From: Candidatus Blautia excrementipullorum
Lineage (GTDB): Bacteria > Bacillota > Clostridia > Lachnospirales > Lachnospiraceae
Assembly (NCBI GenBank): GCA_019118645.1
Contig: DWYN01000058.1
Location: forward strand, 18,392 to 82,391
Reading direction: 5' to 3'
Length of the DNA stretch: 64,000 nt
Under the pieces are notes generated by a model. The model had not been told where the DNA came from and did not search any database. It saw nothing but the letters and a program-made list of their open reading frames with translations. The translations under genes and the position numbers were made by a program. Below are positions 38,299-47,883 of the stretch, piece by piece (the stretch's first letter is position 1; each line of letters begins with the position of its first letter).

Positions 38299-38901
38299 TT
38301 ACAGAGCAAGCTGGCGGCATACCCGACGGGTGTCTTCCCTGGCTTTCTCCATAATGGCTCCGGCGTCCAGCTCCTGAATATCGACCCCGTCCGCATATAC
38401 GCAATAATAACTGTCTATGCCGAAAAACCTGGATAGGGCTTCCATGTAGGGACTTCCCTGCTCCATATCACTGTCTGCCCAGAGGCCTCCTCTTGTTGTA
38501 AGAAAGAGAAGCCATTTGCCGCGGCAGATTCCATGAAGCCCATCTGCGCTGCTGGCAAACGTAATCTGATCTGCCGAGACATTCTCAATATATACCTTGA
38601 GCACAGCGGGAACACTCAAATCCCAGAAAGGAGCCGCCGCAATAATTCCGTCCGCTTCTCTGAACTGGCGGCCATATCTGAATACAGGATGTCCGTATTC
38701 TTTTTTTGCAAGAAGTGCGTCTCTTTCTTTCAGCGTTTCTGTATTCCAGTATTTCAGATCCAGTTCCATCAGATTCAGGATTTCGAAGTTCCAGTCCGGA
38801 TGCAGTTCCCTCAGTTCACCTACCGCGGTATCCATCAATTGCTTTGTCCGGGATTCCTCCCTTCTTACACAGGCGTCAATCACAAGTACGTTTTTTCCCA
38901 A
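38299..38901 (-). CDS. NAD(P)H-dependent oxidoreductase, flavodoxin-like fold
   Basis: KNVLVIDACVRREESRTKQLMDTAV...AAPFWDLSVPAVLKVYIENV. Confidence 0.85.
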   Translation of the reverse strand: MGKNVLVIDACVRREESRTKQLMDTAVGELRELHPDWNFEILNLMELDLKYWNTETLKERDALLAKKEYGHPVFRYGRQFREADGIIAAAPFWDLSVPAVLKVYIENVSADQITFASSADGLHGICRGKWLLFLTTRGGLWADSDMEQGSPYMEALSRFFGIDSYYCVYADGVDIQELDAGAIMEKAREDTRRVCRQLAL

Positions 38902-38929
38902 ATAGCATTCCTCCTGTCTTATAGACCTG

Positions 38930-40282
38930 TCAAATCATCGGAAATCTGTCCGGCAGAGAAATATTTCCCCGTCTGCAGATGGCAGCGGCATGTTCCTTCC
39001 CAAGGCGGATAATTTCTTTTTCATCGATGGTCAGAAGCACTCTGTCCTTCATCAGCCATTTTCCATCGCACATGGTACACTGAATATTCGTGCTGTGCAT
39101 GGAGGTAACCAGGTTCGCAATCGGATCATGAACCGGCACCATATCCGGACTGATATCCGGGGCAATAACAATCAGATCTGCCTTCTTCCCGGCTTCCAGA
39201 CTTCCGTAAAGTTCCTCTTCCCCTACTGCTTTTGCTCCGTTAATAGTCGCCATGGCAAGTATTTCTTCCGCCTTCACCACATCCGGTTCCAGTCTCCATC
39301 CTTTGTGGATCAGCGATGTCACCCACATTTCATCCACCATATTCATACGGTTATTTGTAGGAGCGCCGTCAGTCCCCAGGGCAACGCAGACGCCTTCCCG
39401 AAGCATTCTCGGAATTTTCGCAAAGCCAAGAACACGCATGGCGGACGCAGGATTGTGAGATACCTTTACACCGTGATCCCGGAACATCTCTACTTCCTCA
39501 TTCGTCAGCCAGACGGCATGAGCGGCTATCACATTTTTATCCAGAAAGCCGAGGCGATTCAGATGGGTGACTGTTGTGCATCCTCTTGTCTCCTTTGCGT
39601 ACTCTACCTCTGATTTTGCCTCCGCAATATGCATATGTACGCCCACGCCGTATTTGTCCGCAAGCTCTTTTGTCCTCATAATCAGGTCATCTGTTGCGTT
39701 AAAGATCGTCCGGATGCCAAACCATACTTTTACTCTGCCGTCCGCGGTATTATGGTATTTTCTGAGATCCTCCTCCTGTTTTGCCAGTTCCTCATCCGTA
39801 TTGCGCTGCCAGGGACCGGGAAGGCCCTCTCCGCAGTCCATCACGGATTTTGCGAGTTTTCCACGAATACCGGCCTCTGTGACCGCCTTCGCCATACCAG
39901 ATACATATTGTCCGCCGGGTTCTGCAATAGAAGTGCATCCTGCTTTAATCTGCTCCGCGCAGAACAGAAGCGTGGAAATATAGGAATCTTCTTCCGTCAT
40001 ATTGCTTTCATACGGCCAGATGCGTTCTCTGAGCCAGGTGAGAAGATCCACGTCATCCGCCAGGCCTCTGGCCAGCTGCTGGGAAGTATGCGTATGGGTA
40101 TTGACAAAACTGGGCATGACGATTTTTCCCTCGCAGTCCATCACTTCATCACAGTCATCCGGATACTCAAAATGCCCGATCTTCGCAATTCTGTCGTTCT
40201 CAATCAGGACATCCCCTTTGCGGTAAACTTCGCGTTTTTCATTCATGGTTATGACCATGGCGTTTTTTAATAATATTTTCAT
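38930..40282 (-). CDS. Amidohydrolase family protein (SAH deaminase/TRZ-ATZ type)
   Basis: IVMPSFVNTHTHTSQQLARGLADDVDLLTWLRERIWPYE, VGVHMHIAEAKSE, ALGTDGAPTNNRMN. Confidence 0.9.
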   Translation of the reverse strand: MKILLKNAMVITMNEKREVYRKGDVLIENDRIAKIGHFEYPDDCDEVMDCEGKIVMPSFVNTHTHTSQQLARGLADDVDLLTWLRERIWPYESNMTEEDSYISTLLFCAEQIKAGCTSIAEPGGQYVSGMAKAVTEAGIRGKLAKSVMDCGEGLPGPWQRNTDEELAKQEEDLRKYHNTADGRVKVWFGIRTIFNATDDLIMRTKELADKYGVGVHMHIAEAKSEVEYAKETRGCTTVTHLNRLGFLDKNVIAAHAVWLTNEEVEMFRDHGVKVSHNPASAMRVLGFAKIPRMLREGVCVALGTDGAPTNNRMNMVDEMWVTSLIHKGWRLEPDVVKAEEILAMATINGAKAVGEEELYGSLEAGKKADLIVIAPDISPDMVPVHDPIANLVTSMHSTNIQCTMCDGKWLMKDRVLLTIDEKEIIRLGKEHAAAICRRGNISLPDRFPMI

Positions 40283-40407
40283 AAGCTTCCTCCTGTTTTA
40301 CCCCTTTGTTTTAGTATAAATATTACAAAAAAAAAGTCAAGACAAACAAAAAATCTGTCATCTGTATTCTTTCAAGAAGGGAACGCAGCATGTTTCTCCC
40401 GAAAAAA

Positions 40408-40465
40408 AGCGGGATAAAGCCGCGGACACAGTGCCCGCGCTTTATCCCGTCTGTAATTTTTTTGC
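40408..40465 (-). terminator. Rho-independent terminator downstream of the cooS operon
   Basis: Minus: ACGGGATAAAGCGCGGGCACTGTGTCCGCGGCTTTATCCCGCTTTTTTT. Confidence 0.85.
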
Positions 40466-40489
40466 AAATATACCTGTTTTCCGGAAATT

Positions 40490-41719
40490 TTATACTGAGT
40501 ACAGATATTCTCCATTCTCCTTTACACCGTAAAAATCGGCAAAACTCAAAGAGAATATCTCTCCCTCACGTCCGGTAAGATCAATTCCGTTCTTGATCAG
40601 ATACTGATAGATACCGTCATGAGAGATGTCGCCCTGCTGAAGGAAGCCCACAAGCCGGTGATTCCGGAAAATCGCCCTTTCATACTGGTTTCTGCTCTCT
40701 TTTGCGATCACCTGATCTCCCTCCTCCGGATTCAGGGTGCCTACGCACAGAGACACCAGTCCGAAGAAATTGATAGTATTCTTCGCCGCAAACCGATCCA
40801 CATACATAAATTTATTTCCGAGAACCATATTCTGGGCAGCAATTTTCCCCTGTTTCTGAGCATTCGGCCAGATACCGGAAAGGCCGGTTACGTCTCCCGC
40901 CGCATACACATCGGAAACGCCGGTCTGCATATAATCGTTCACCTGAATTCCCCGGTCAATGGCAAGGCCGCTGTCCTCAAATCCTGCCACAGCGCTTCTC
41001 ACGCCGGCTGCCACGATCACCATATCGCACTCCAATTTTTCCCCGTTATCGAGAACCACATGGGTGATCTCGCCTTTTTCATTGGAAACCGTATCTGCTC
41101 CTCTTCGTCCCAGGCAGAAGCGGCATCCTGCTTTTTCAAAACGCTTCTGGTATTCCGCAGCCCCTCTCTCATCAAGCTGGATAGGAAGAATCCGCTCCGC
41201 CATCTCCACAATCGTAATCTTCTTTCCCTGTTCCAGAAGTCCATAGGCCGCATCGAGGCCGACAAGGCCGGAACCGATGATCACCACTTTTTCAGACTTT
41301 GCCGCTCTTTCATCAATGGCTTTGGCGTCGCTGAGATGGCGAAGCCCGAAAACATTGGGAGCATTTCTCAAATCTCCCACAGGAGGAATGAAGCTTTCCG
41401 CACCTGTGGCGATGAGAAGCTTGTCATAGTCACAGGCATATCCCTCTGTTCCATAATATACTTTTTTCGCTTTGGTATCCAGCCTAGTCACTCTCTGTCC
41501 GGCAATCTGCCAGATATGATTCTTTTCGAAAAAGTCTGCCGGGACAAAGTTCAGCCCCGCCGCATCGCGCTCATGGCTTAAATACTTATGCAGCATGCAG
41601 CGGGAATGCGGCTTTTCATCCACAGAGATCATCACGATCTCGTCCTGAGGAGCCAGCTCCCGAAGAGTTCTGGCTGCGGTCATACCCGCCGCGCCGATTC
41701 CGATAATCACATATTTCAT
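40490..41719 (-). CDS. NAD(P)/FAD-dependent oxidoreductase (FNOR associated with CooS/CooF)
   Basis: MKYVIIGIGAAGMTAARTLRELAP, VVIIGSGLVGLDAAYGL, GVSDVYAAGDVTG. Confidence 0.92.
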   Translation of the reverse strand: MKYVIIGIGAAGMTAARTLRELAPQDEIVMISVDEKPHSRCMLHKYLSHERDAAGLNFVPADFFEKNHIWQIAGQRVTRLDTKAKKVYYGTEGYACDYDKLLIATGAESFIPPVGDLRNAPNVFGLRHLSDAKAIDERAAKSEKVVIIGSGLVGLDAAYGLLEQGKKITIVEMAERILPIQLDERGAAEYQKRFEKAGCRFCLGRRGADTVSNEKGEITHVVLDNGEKLECDMVIVAAGVRSAVAGFEDSGLAIDRGIQVNDYMQTGVSDVYAAGDVTGLSGIWPNAQKQGKIAAQNMVLGNKFMYVDRFAAKNTINFFGLVSLCVGTLNPEEGDQVIAKESRNQYERAIFRNHRLVGFLQQGDISHDGIYQYLIKNGIDLTGREGEIFSLSFADFYGVKENGEYLYSV

Positions 41720-41724
41720 CTTCG

Positions 41725-42174
41725 TCACACCTCCTCCACATGGATGGCCTGCTTCGGACAGGCTTTCACACAGCTGGGTTCTCCGCCAAGATCTCTGCAG
41801 AAATCGCACTTGATCACAATACTGTGCGTCTCATCGTCCGGTTTCAGCACGCCGTAAGGACAGTTCATCACGCACATAAAGCAGGAGCCGCATTTCTCTT
41901 TATCGTAGTATACATGTCCGTCTTCCGGACTCTTGGTCAGTGCGCCGCTCATGCAGGCAAGCACGCACTCCGGCTCGTCGCAGTGACGGCAGAAAACCGG
42001 CTTGTATCCGTCTGCTGTTTTGTATATAAAATTGCGGCTTTCATTTGCCGGATCGTTCAGATCCAGTGTATAGATATCGCCCGTATCCTTCCGGTGGGCC
42101 TGCATGCATGCCAGGCTGCAGCTTTTGCAGCCGTCACATTTTTCCGCGTCAATGATAATTCTTTTCATGGTCAT
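41725..42174 (-). CDS. cooF: 4Fe-4S electron-transfer protein (CooF-like)
   Basis: IIIDAEKCDGCKSCSLACMQAHRKD, CRHCDEPECVLACMSGAL, CGSCFMCVMNCPYGV, CDFCRDLGGEPSCVKACPKQAI. Confidence 0.88.
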   Translation of the reverse strand: MTMKRIIIDAEKCDGCKSCSLACMQAHRKDTGDIYTLDLNDPANESRNFIYKTADGYKPVFCRHCDEPECVLACMSGALTKSPEDGHVYYDKEKCGSCFMCVMNCPYGVLKPDDETHSIVIKCDFCRDLGGEPSCVKACPKQAIHVEEV

Positions 42175-42183
42175 GCCCCCTTA

Positions 42184-44067
42184 TCAGATATTCAGACCAG
42201 CACGTTTTTCCATAATGATCTTTTCCAGAATATCTGCGCTCTCCTTTGCGTCGCCGTTGATGATTACCTGTCCTCCGGTAAGCTGTTTCATATCCTCTGT
42301 CAGAAGCTTCACCGCAAGTTTGCTTCCTGTGACAAAAGGCGGAAGTCCCAGATGCAGCGGCAGCCCCAGAGCCAGTCCGAAGCATCCGTCTGCCAGCGCC
42401 TGCTCTTCCAGCCACTGAGCCGCGGAGAGAACCAGCGGAAGCTGAGGAAGATCCACGCCTACTTCTTTTGCAAGCTCTGTGGCCACAATTTCCAGACGTC
42501 CGATGGCCAGACATGGGCCAAAGTTCAGAACGGGCGGAATTCCCAGTTTCTCACAGACTGCACGAAGCTTCGGTCCTGCAAGCTCCGCCGCTTTGGGTTC
42601 CATCAGGCCGCAGTTTTCGATTCCTCCTGAAGAACATCCGGCTGTCAGCACAAGAATGTCTTTCGCGATCAGTTCCTTGGTAAGCTCAACGGAGAGAACG
42701 TCATGGCCTCCTGCCGTCAGGTTGGAGCATCCTACCACTCCGGCAATACCCTTGATATCTCCGGACACCAGCAGATCAATCAGCGGCTTCCAGGAATCTC
42801 CCAGGAATTTCTTGAGAGATCCTTCGCTGACACCGGTCAGAGTATCGTCGTTTCCATGTTCCGGAAACAGATTCATGGGAACGTTTCCTCTTCTCTCTTT
42901 ATAAGCTTCCACGATCTCGTCAATGATCTCCATGCTCTGCTGCTCTCTGTTTTCAAATACAAAAGGCTTCAGTTCCGCATTGGCTTTCTTTGCCACATCA
43001 TCAAGACAGATCTGTTTGATCTTAAGTTCGTCACAGATCGGCTCGATTCCCGGAAGAGTACAGTTAAACTCGGAAAGAACCGCATCGATGGCTCCTGTAG
43101 CCAGAACAGCCTCGCTTGTATAGTTGTTTCCTGCATGGCCCTCAAAAATTTCTGCATAGTGAGCGCCGCGAAGCTGCAGATCCTGGCCTACGCAGGTACA
43201 GCCTACCAGCTTGAATCCCTTGGCTCCTGCCGCTTTTGCCTTTGCCACTGCCTCTTCGCTGGTAAGTCTCTCCTGAAGGTCCACAAAAATTGTGTGCTGA
43301 TGTCCGGTGATCATAATATTGATGTAATCCGGGTCCACAACACGGAGACCTACCGGAGCCATGCGGATTTCCGGCTCTCCCAGGAGCACATCGTTGAGAA
43401 GGTTGGTAAGTGTCAGTCCGTAAAGTCCGGTGGAAATTCCAAGCTTCAGACAGTCGGTGTACATATCCACAGGATCAGAATTCAGATTGGTGGAGCATTT
43501 TACAACACCATGGAACACTTCGCCTTTTGCTCCGCCCGGAAGGATTCCAAGCTCCTTCCATCTTTCAAATCGTGGAGCATACGCCAGTTTTTCCACCAGC
43601 TCCATTTTTACATATTCCGGCTTGTACAGATCGTCCAGCACCTTCTGAGCGACCTTTTCCGCTTTTTCATATTTGTCTTCCGATTCGATGCCAAAAACCT
43701 CTGCAAGATGATTCAGTGCGTTTTCGCCCTTGATCTCGCCTTTAGTCTGAGCGGTTTTCAGTACATTGAGAGCCGTATTCTCTACAATATGTATGTAGCA
43801 TCCGGAACCGGCTGCCACTGCTCGTAAAAAGTTTCTCGCCACAATCACATCCGCTGTAGCTCCGCAGATTCCCCTAGGCGCCTTCGGCGTAATACGGCAG
43901 GGTCCGTTGGAACAGAGACGGCAGCATACACCCTGCAGGCCGAAACCGCATTTCGTACTCTGACTCTCTACTCTGTGGTGGGAAGTTTCCATCGGCAGAC
44001 CCGCGATGTAATTCTCCAGCGGTTTGTCTGCGCTCTTACATGTGGAACATCCAAAACATTCGTTCAT
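42184..44067 (-). CDS. cooS: Anaerobic carbon-monoxide dehydrogenase catalytic subunit-like protein (divergent CooS)
   Basis: KCGFGLQGVCCRLCSNGPCRITPKAPRGICGATADVIVARNFLRAVAAGS; GHQH, LVGCTCVG, FNCTLPG, GVVGCSNL, TAGCSSGG, NFGPCLAIG; classic H93/K563 regions differ. Confidence 0.88.
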   Translation of the reverse strand: MNECFGCSTCKSADKPLENYIAGLPMETSHHRVESQSTKCGFGLQGVCCRLCSNGPCRITPKAPRGICGATADVIVARNFLRAVAAGSGCYIHIVENTALNVLKTAQTKGEIKGENALNHLAEVFGIESEDKYEKAEKVAQKVLDDLYKPEYVKMELVEKLAYAPRFERWKELGILPGGAKGEVFHGVVKCSTNLNSDPVDMYTDCLKLGISTGLYGLTLTNLLNDVLLGEPEIRMAPVGLRVVDPDYINIMITGHQHTIFVDLQERLTSEEAVAKAKAAGAKGFKLVGCTCVGQDLQLRGAHYAEIFEGHAGNNYTSEAVLATGAIDAVLSEFNCTLPGIEPICDELKIKQICLDDVAKKANAELKPFVFENREQQSMEIIDEIVEAYKERRGNVPMNLFPEHGNDDTLTGVSEGSLKKFLGDSWKPLIDLLVSGDIKGIAGVVGCSNLTAGGHDVLSVELTKELIAKDILVLTAGCSSGGIENCGLMEPKAAELAGPKLRAVCEKLGIPPVLNFGPCLAIGRLEIVATELAKEVGVDLPQLPLVLSAAQWLEEQALADGCFGLALGLPLHLGLPPFVTGSKLAVKLLTEDMKQLTGGQVIINGDAKESADILEKIIMEKRAGLNI

Positions 44068-44407
44068 TTTTCTGATCCTCCTTTGGTATATTCTTTGCTA
44101 TATTTACAATATATCAATGAAAAGACCGTTTGTCTATTCAGTTATATTGTTTTTTAAAGTCCACTTGCATTATATCAATTCTGGATTAAATTAGTCAACA
44201 TTAACTCATAAAGATTTCTTCTCGCATCCAGCATTACAATATTTATAATTTTCCTTATACATACTGTAATTCATTCGCAAAACTCCGGTCCGGCAATTGC
44301 TTTTTTCTGATCATCATGATATATTTTACATAATCCTTAACCTATCTATCTATATATGGACATACGATTCAATGTCATTGAAGCTTTGCGGAACAAAGGA
44401 GAAAGAT

Positions 44408-46687
44408 ATGATTGAAAAAAAACTGCAGAAACGGTTAAAAAAAGCTGTAATTCTGGTAGCCTGCATATGCGTGCTGTTTCTTATATGCGGCGGAGCATTC
44501 TCAGCCTATCTGAAAGACGCCAAAAATCAGCTTCTCAGAGAGCAGGGGATTCTGGAAGCAGAAGAATATAAATCCAGAATTCTAAAACAGCTTCAGGCAG
44601 ATTTTCAGACTTTGTCCTCATTATCTATATTCCTTGGCAGTGATTACAGTTTAGACCAGGATCTATTGGCAGAACGCCTGAGCCAGACACAAAAATACAA
44701 TAACTTTGTTACTATTGCCTACTATGATCAGGATCTCAAAGGGGTCATTTCCAACAAAGATAAAAACACTTTAACCAGAGCCGGTCTTTCTGAACTCTCC
44801 GCCGAAGGACAGGAAGGAATAAAAAAAGCTATGTCCGGAGAATCGTCTGTTTCAAAGTTATTTAAAAGTACAATTTCAAATAGTTATGTATTTGTATACA
44901 GTGTGCCTGTCTTTGAAGGAAATGAAATAACCGGAGCGCTTTCCGCCAGCAGTCATATTGAGATTTTTTCCGACATTCTCTCAGGCAATACAGTATTGGG
45001 CGGCGGCGGTTATATCCATCTGATCAATTCCGACGGAGATTTCCTCATCCGTTCTTCAAACACTGTTGTCAAAGAAGATGTTCCTTCTATTTTTGAAGGG
45101 CCTTACCTGTCAGAGTCATCTAAAGCCGAAGTGCAGGAAGCACTGCAAGATCAGGAAAGGATTTTTTCCAGCTTTACCTATAACGGCCAGACATATCCTT
45201 TTCTGTTGGAGCCTGTAGGACTGAATAACTGGTATTTATTCTGTGTTAATACAGGCGGAGGACTGAACAGCGGTTCCGTTCTTTCCATCCGTGTGGTCCA
45301 GATCCTGTTTGCCGCCATAGTTCTGCTTATTGTTTTTCTGATGCTCTATGGTTATCGGCTTCTGCGCAATTATAATCAGGCGCTGCTTCAGCTTGCCTAT
45401 TACGATACTCTTACCGGAGCCGAGAATATGTCACGCTTTCGGCAGAGACTTGCTGACGCCCTGAAAAGCACCCGGGGATGCATCATAGCATTCAGTATCC
45501 GTCAGTTTCCTTTCCTGACCGAAATCTTCGGTAAAGAAAAGTCGGATCAGCTCCTTTGCCAGATCAAAGAAATTGCGGAAAGGCATATAGAAACGGGAGA
45601 ATTTTTCTGCCGCGATGCAGAGGACCGCTTTTATCTCTTTTATAAAGAAACAGACACAGGCATCATACGCAGGCGTCTGGAAAATCTTATAAAAGAAATT
45701 GAAACAAACTCTTTGTTCCGCCGGACAGATTATCAGCTGGCTATCTACTGCGGCGTAACGATCTCTTCTGTCGGCAGCGATCCTCAGGAGGAGGCGGAAA
45801 GTATGCTGACACGAATCCATTTTGCCCTGGATAAAGCAAAGGGAGGCCACAGCAGTACTATCTGGTTCTTTGATACAGAACTGCACAAACAGGAAGAATT
45901 GGAAAATTATATAGAAAGCCATATGCACGGTGCACTGCAGAACGGAGAATTCAAACTGTTTTTACAGCCTAAAACAGATTTAAAAAGCGGCTCTTTATGC
46001 GGTGCAGAGGCTCTGGTACGCTGGCAGTCTAACAATGGAAGGATGATTTTCCCAAATCAGTTCATCCCCCTATTTGAAACAAACGGCTTTTGCACGAATC
46101 TGGATCTTTATATGGCAGAGCAGGCCTGCCGCCAGATCCGGTACTGGATGGACAATGGCATCGATCCTGTGCCTATTTCTGTAAATCAGTCAAAGCTTTT
46201 GTTTTTTGAAGGAGATTATGTTCAAAAAATGACGGATCTTCTAAAAAAATACCGGATTCCCGCCCAGTTTATCACCCTCGAAATTCTTGAAGGCATGGCC
46301 CTTGATAATGTAGATGAACTGAATGCCAAAATCATTCAGCTGCAGAATGAAGGGTTCCGGATCTCTCTGGACGATTTCGGAAGCGGATATTCTTCTCTGA
46401 ACATACTTGGGAATCTAAAAATCGATGAAGTAAAGCTGGACAGAGATTTCCTGATAAGCGCGGCAGATCAGAAACAAAACCGCGTAAGACTGATCATGGA
46501 AGAAATTGTCCGTCTGGCAGGACGGCTTGGCATTTCTACCCTGGCAGAGGGTGTGGAAACTCCAGAGGATGAACAGCTAATCCGGACAATCGGATGCGAT
46601 ACAGGGCAGGGCTATCTCTACAGCAGGCCGCTGAGCATTTCAGATTTCAATAAAAAATATATGGAGCACAGACTTCAGAAAGTATAA
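44408..46687 (+). CDS. Membrane sensor with Cache-like domain, degenerate GGDEF and intact EAL (c-di-GMP phosphodiesterase)
   Basis: Two TM segments; DTLTGAENMSRFRQRLADAL then CRDAEDRFYL in place of GGDEF; EAL domain CGAEALVRWQSN, LDDFGSGYSSLNIL, STLAEGVETPEDEQLIRTIGCDTGQGYLYSRPL. Confidence 0.92.
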   Translation: MIEKKLQKRLKKAVILVACICVLFLICGGAFSAYLKDAKNQLLREQGILEAEEYKSRILKQLQADFQTLSSLSIFLGSDYSLDQDLLAERLSQTQKYNNFVTIAYYDQDLKGVISNKDKNTLTRAGLSELSAEGQEGIKKAMSGESSVSKLFKSTISNSYVFVYSVPVFEGNEITGALSASSHIEIFSDILSGNTVLGGGGYIHLINSDGDFLIRSSNTVVKEDVPSIFEGPYLSESSKAEVQEALQDQERIFSSFTYNGQTYPFLLEPVGLNNWYLFCVNTGGGLNSGSVLSIRVVQILFAAIVLLIVFLMLYGYRLLRNYNQALLQLAYYDTLTGAENMSRFRQRLADALKSTRGCIIAFSIRQFPFLTEIFGKEKSDQLLCQIKEIAERHIETGEFFCRDAEDRFYLFYKETDTGIIRRRLENLIKEIETNSLFRRTDYQLAIYCGVTISSVGSDPQEEAESMLTRIHFALDKAKGGHSSTIWFFDTELHKQEELENYIESHMHGALQNGEFKLFLQPKTDLKSGSLCGAEALVRWQSNNGRMIFPNQFIPLFETNGFCTNLDLYMAEQACRQIRYWMDNGIDPVPISVNQSKLLFFEGDYVQKMTDLLKKYRIPAQFITLEILEGMALDNVDELNAKIIQLQNEGFRISLDDFGSGYSSLNILGNLKIDEVKLDRDFLISAADQKQNRVRLIMEEIVRLAGRLGISTLAEGVETPEDEQLIRTIGCDTGQGYLYSRPLSISDFNKKYMEHRLQKV

Positions 46688-46689
46688 CA

Positions 46690-46736
46690 GCAGGGCTCCT
46701 TACCGCGTCATAACTCTCAGCGGACAGGAGCCCTGC
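46690..46736. repeat. Long stable hairpin without U-tract
   Basis: GCAGGGCTCC-tta-CCGC-N13-GCGG-aca-GGAGCCCTGC, perfect 10-bp outer stem. Confidence 0.7.
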
Positions 46737-46792
46737 ATGATCTCAAAAACAATGCATCATATTTATTTTCCCTATTCCGAATCTTTCTGCAC

Positions 46793-47022
46793 TCATACTG
46801 TCTCCCTGTCTATAATTTCCATTTCCATGATCGTCTGATGATTTCGGGTTCTTCCGTCCAGAATATCTGTGAGTATATGGGCCGACAAAACTGTGGACAG
46901 ACCGAGCATGGTGTCCATTGATGTCAGGCGGGGCTTGCATACCTCGCATAGTTCCGAATTGTCCTCTCCTATTACGGATACATCTTCCGGCACATTTTTT
47001 CCAAGATTTCTCTGTTCCTGGT
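46793..47022 (-). pseudogene. C-terminal remnant of a LacI/GalR-family regulator
   Basis: INDQEQRNLGKNVPEDVSVIGEDNSELCEVCKPRLTSMDTMLGLSTVLSAHILTDILDGRTRNHQTIMEMEIIDRETV*, the LacI C-terminal signature (PEDVSVIGFDD..LTTI) fused directly to the sortase 3' end. Confidence 0.75.
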
Positions 47023-47025
47023 CGT

Positions 47026-47883
47026 TTATCCATCGTTTTCACTCCTGGTCAAAACCGCCTGTACAAGATACCTGGACTGCGTCTGGCCTCCGACACAGGT
47101 AGACATTGTTATAATATGGTCATCTGCAGTTACACTGACATCTTCACGTATATTCGCATCCATTGCCCGTACGGAAAACACCTCGTCGAGATACTGCTGG
47201 AATACTGCAGGATCATTAAAATCAAAGGAATTCATGATATGTCTGTCATCATAAGTATAGGCTGCGAACACTGTATATTTCAGGACACCTTCCGGAGTAT
47301 AAATGTACACATCCGGATGGCTTTTAAAAAAATCCGGGTCCGCAAAGAGATGGAGGTTCTGAAACATGGACTGATTTTTCATATTATGTCCGTAAATCAC
47401 CGTATTGGGATCCATAAAATCCTTGCTGTTGCAGTCTTCTGTATAGATGCAGCCGGCGAAACGCGGTTCCTGATACATATCGTGGCTCAGATAGAAAGAG
47501 TCATCCCCCGCTCTTTGGGCAATCGGATAATCTATTTTTGTGTCCGGAATGCGTATCCATGCATAAATGTCTGTATTGATCGCCTGAAGTTCCTCAAAAT
47601 TAATAGGATTTTCCATATCCACAAAGAAACTCTCAGAAATCTCCGCCTCTTCCCCTTCCTGTTCTCCGGTAAATTCCGCATTTTCTATTTCTTCCAGTGT
47701 CGGCTGTTCTTCTGCAGGCTCAACGGCAGTCTCCTTTGCAGTATTCATTTCTTCCTGCAGCTCCTGATATTCTTTTTGCACCTGATATGTCTGATATACA
47801 TACCAGCCAAAAAAGCCGGCACAGCAAAGACAGCCGATAATTGAAAGAACGAAAATGATTTTCCATCCTGATCTTTTTTTCAT
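47026..47883 (-). CDS. srtB: Class B sortase
   Basis: N-terminal TM; WIRIPDTKIDYPIAQ, TVIYGHNMKN, ITMSTCVGGQTQSRYLVQAVL (catalytic Cys/Arg). Confidence 0.93.
   Translation of the reverse strand: MKKRSGWKIIFVLSIIGCLCCAGFFGWYVYQTYQVQKEYQELQEEMNTAKETAVEPAEEQPTLEEIENAEFTGEQEGEEAEISESFFVDMENPINFEELQAINTDIYAWIRIPDTKIDYPIAQRAGDDSFYLSHDMYQEPRFAGCIYTEDCNSKDFMDPNTVIYGHNMKNQSMFQNLHLFADPDFFKSHPDVYIYTPEGVLKYTVFAAYTYDDRHIMNSFDFNDPAVFQQYLDEVFSVRAMDANIREDVSVTADDHIITMSTCVGGQTQSRYLVQAVLTRSENDG

Noticed and set aside
42703-43827. 374-aa plus-strand ORF opposite cooS
   Set aside because: Antisense shadow ORF, no family features.
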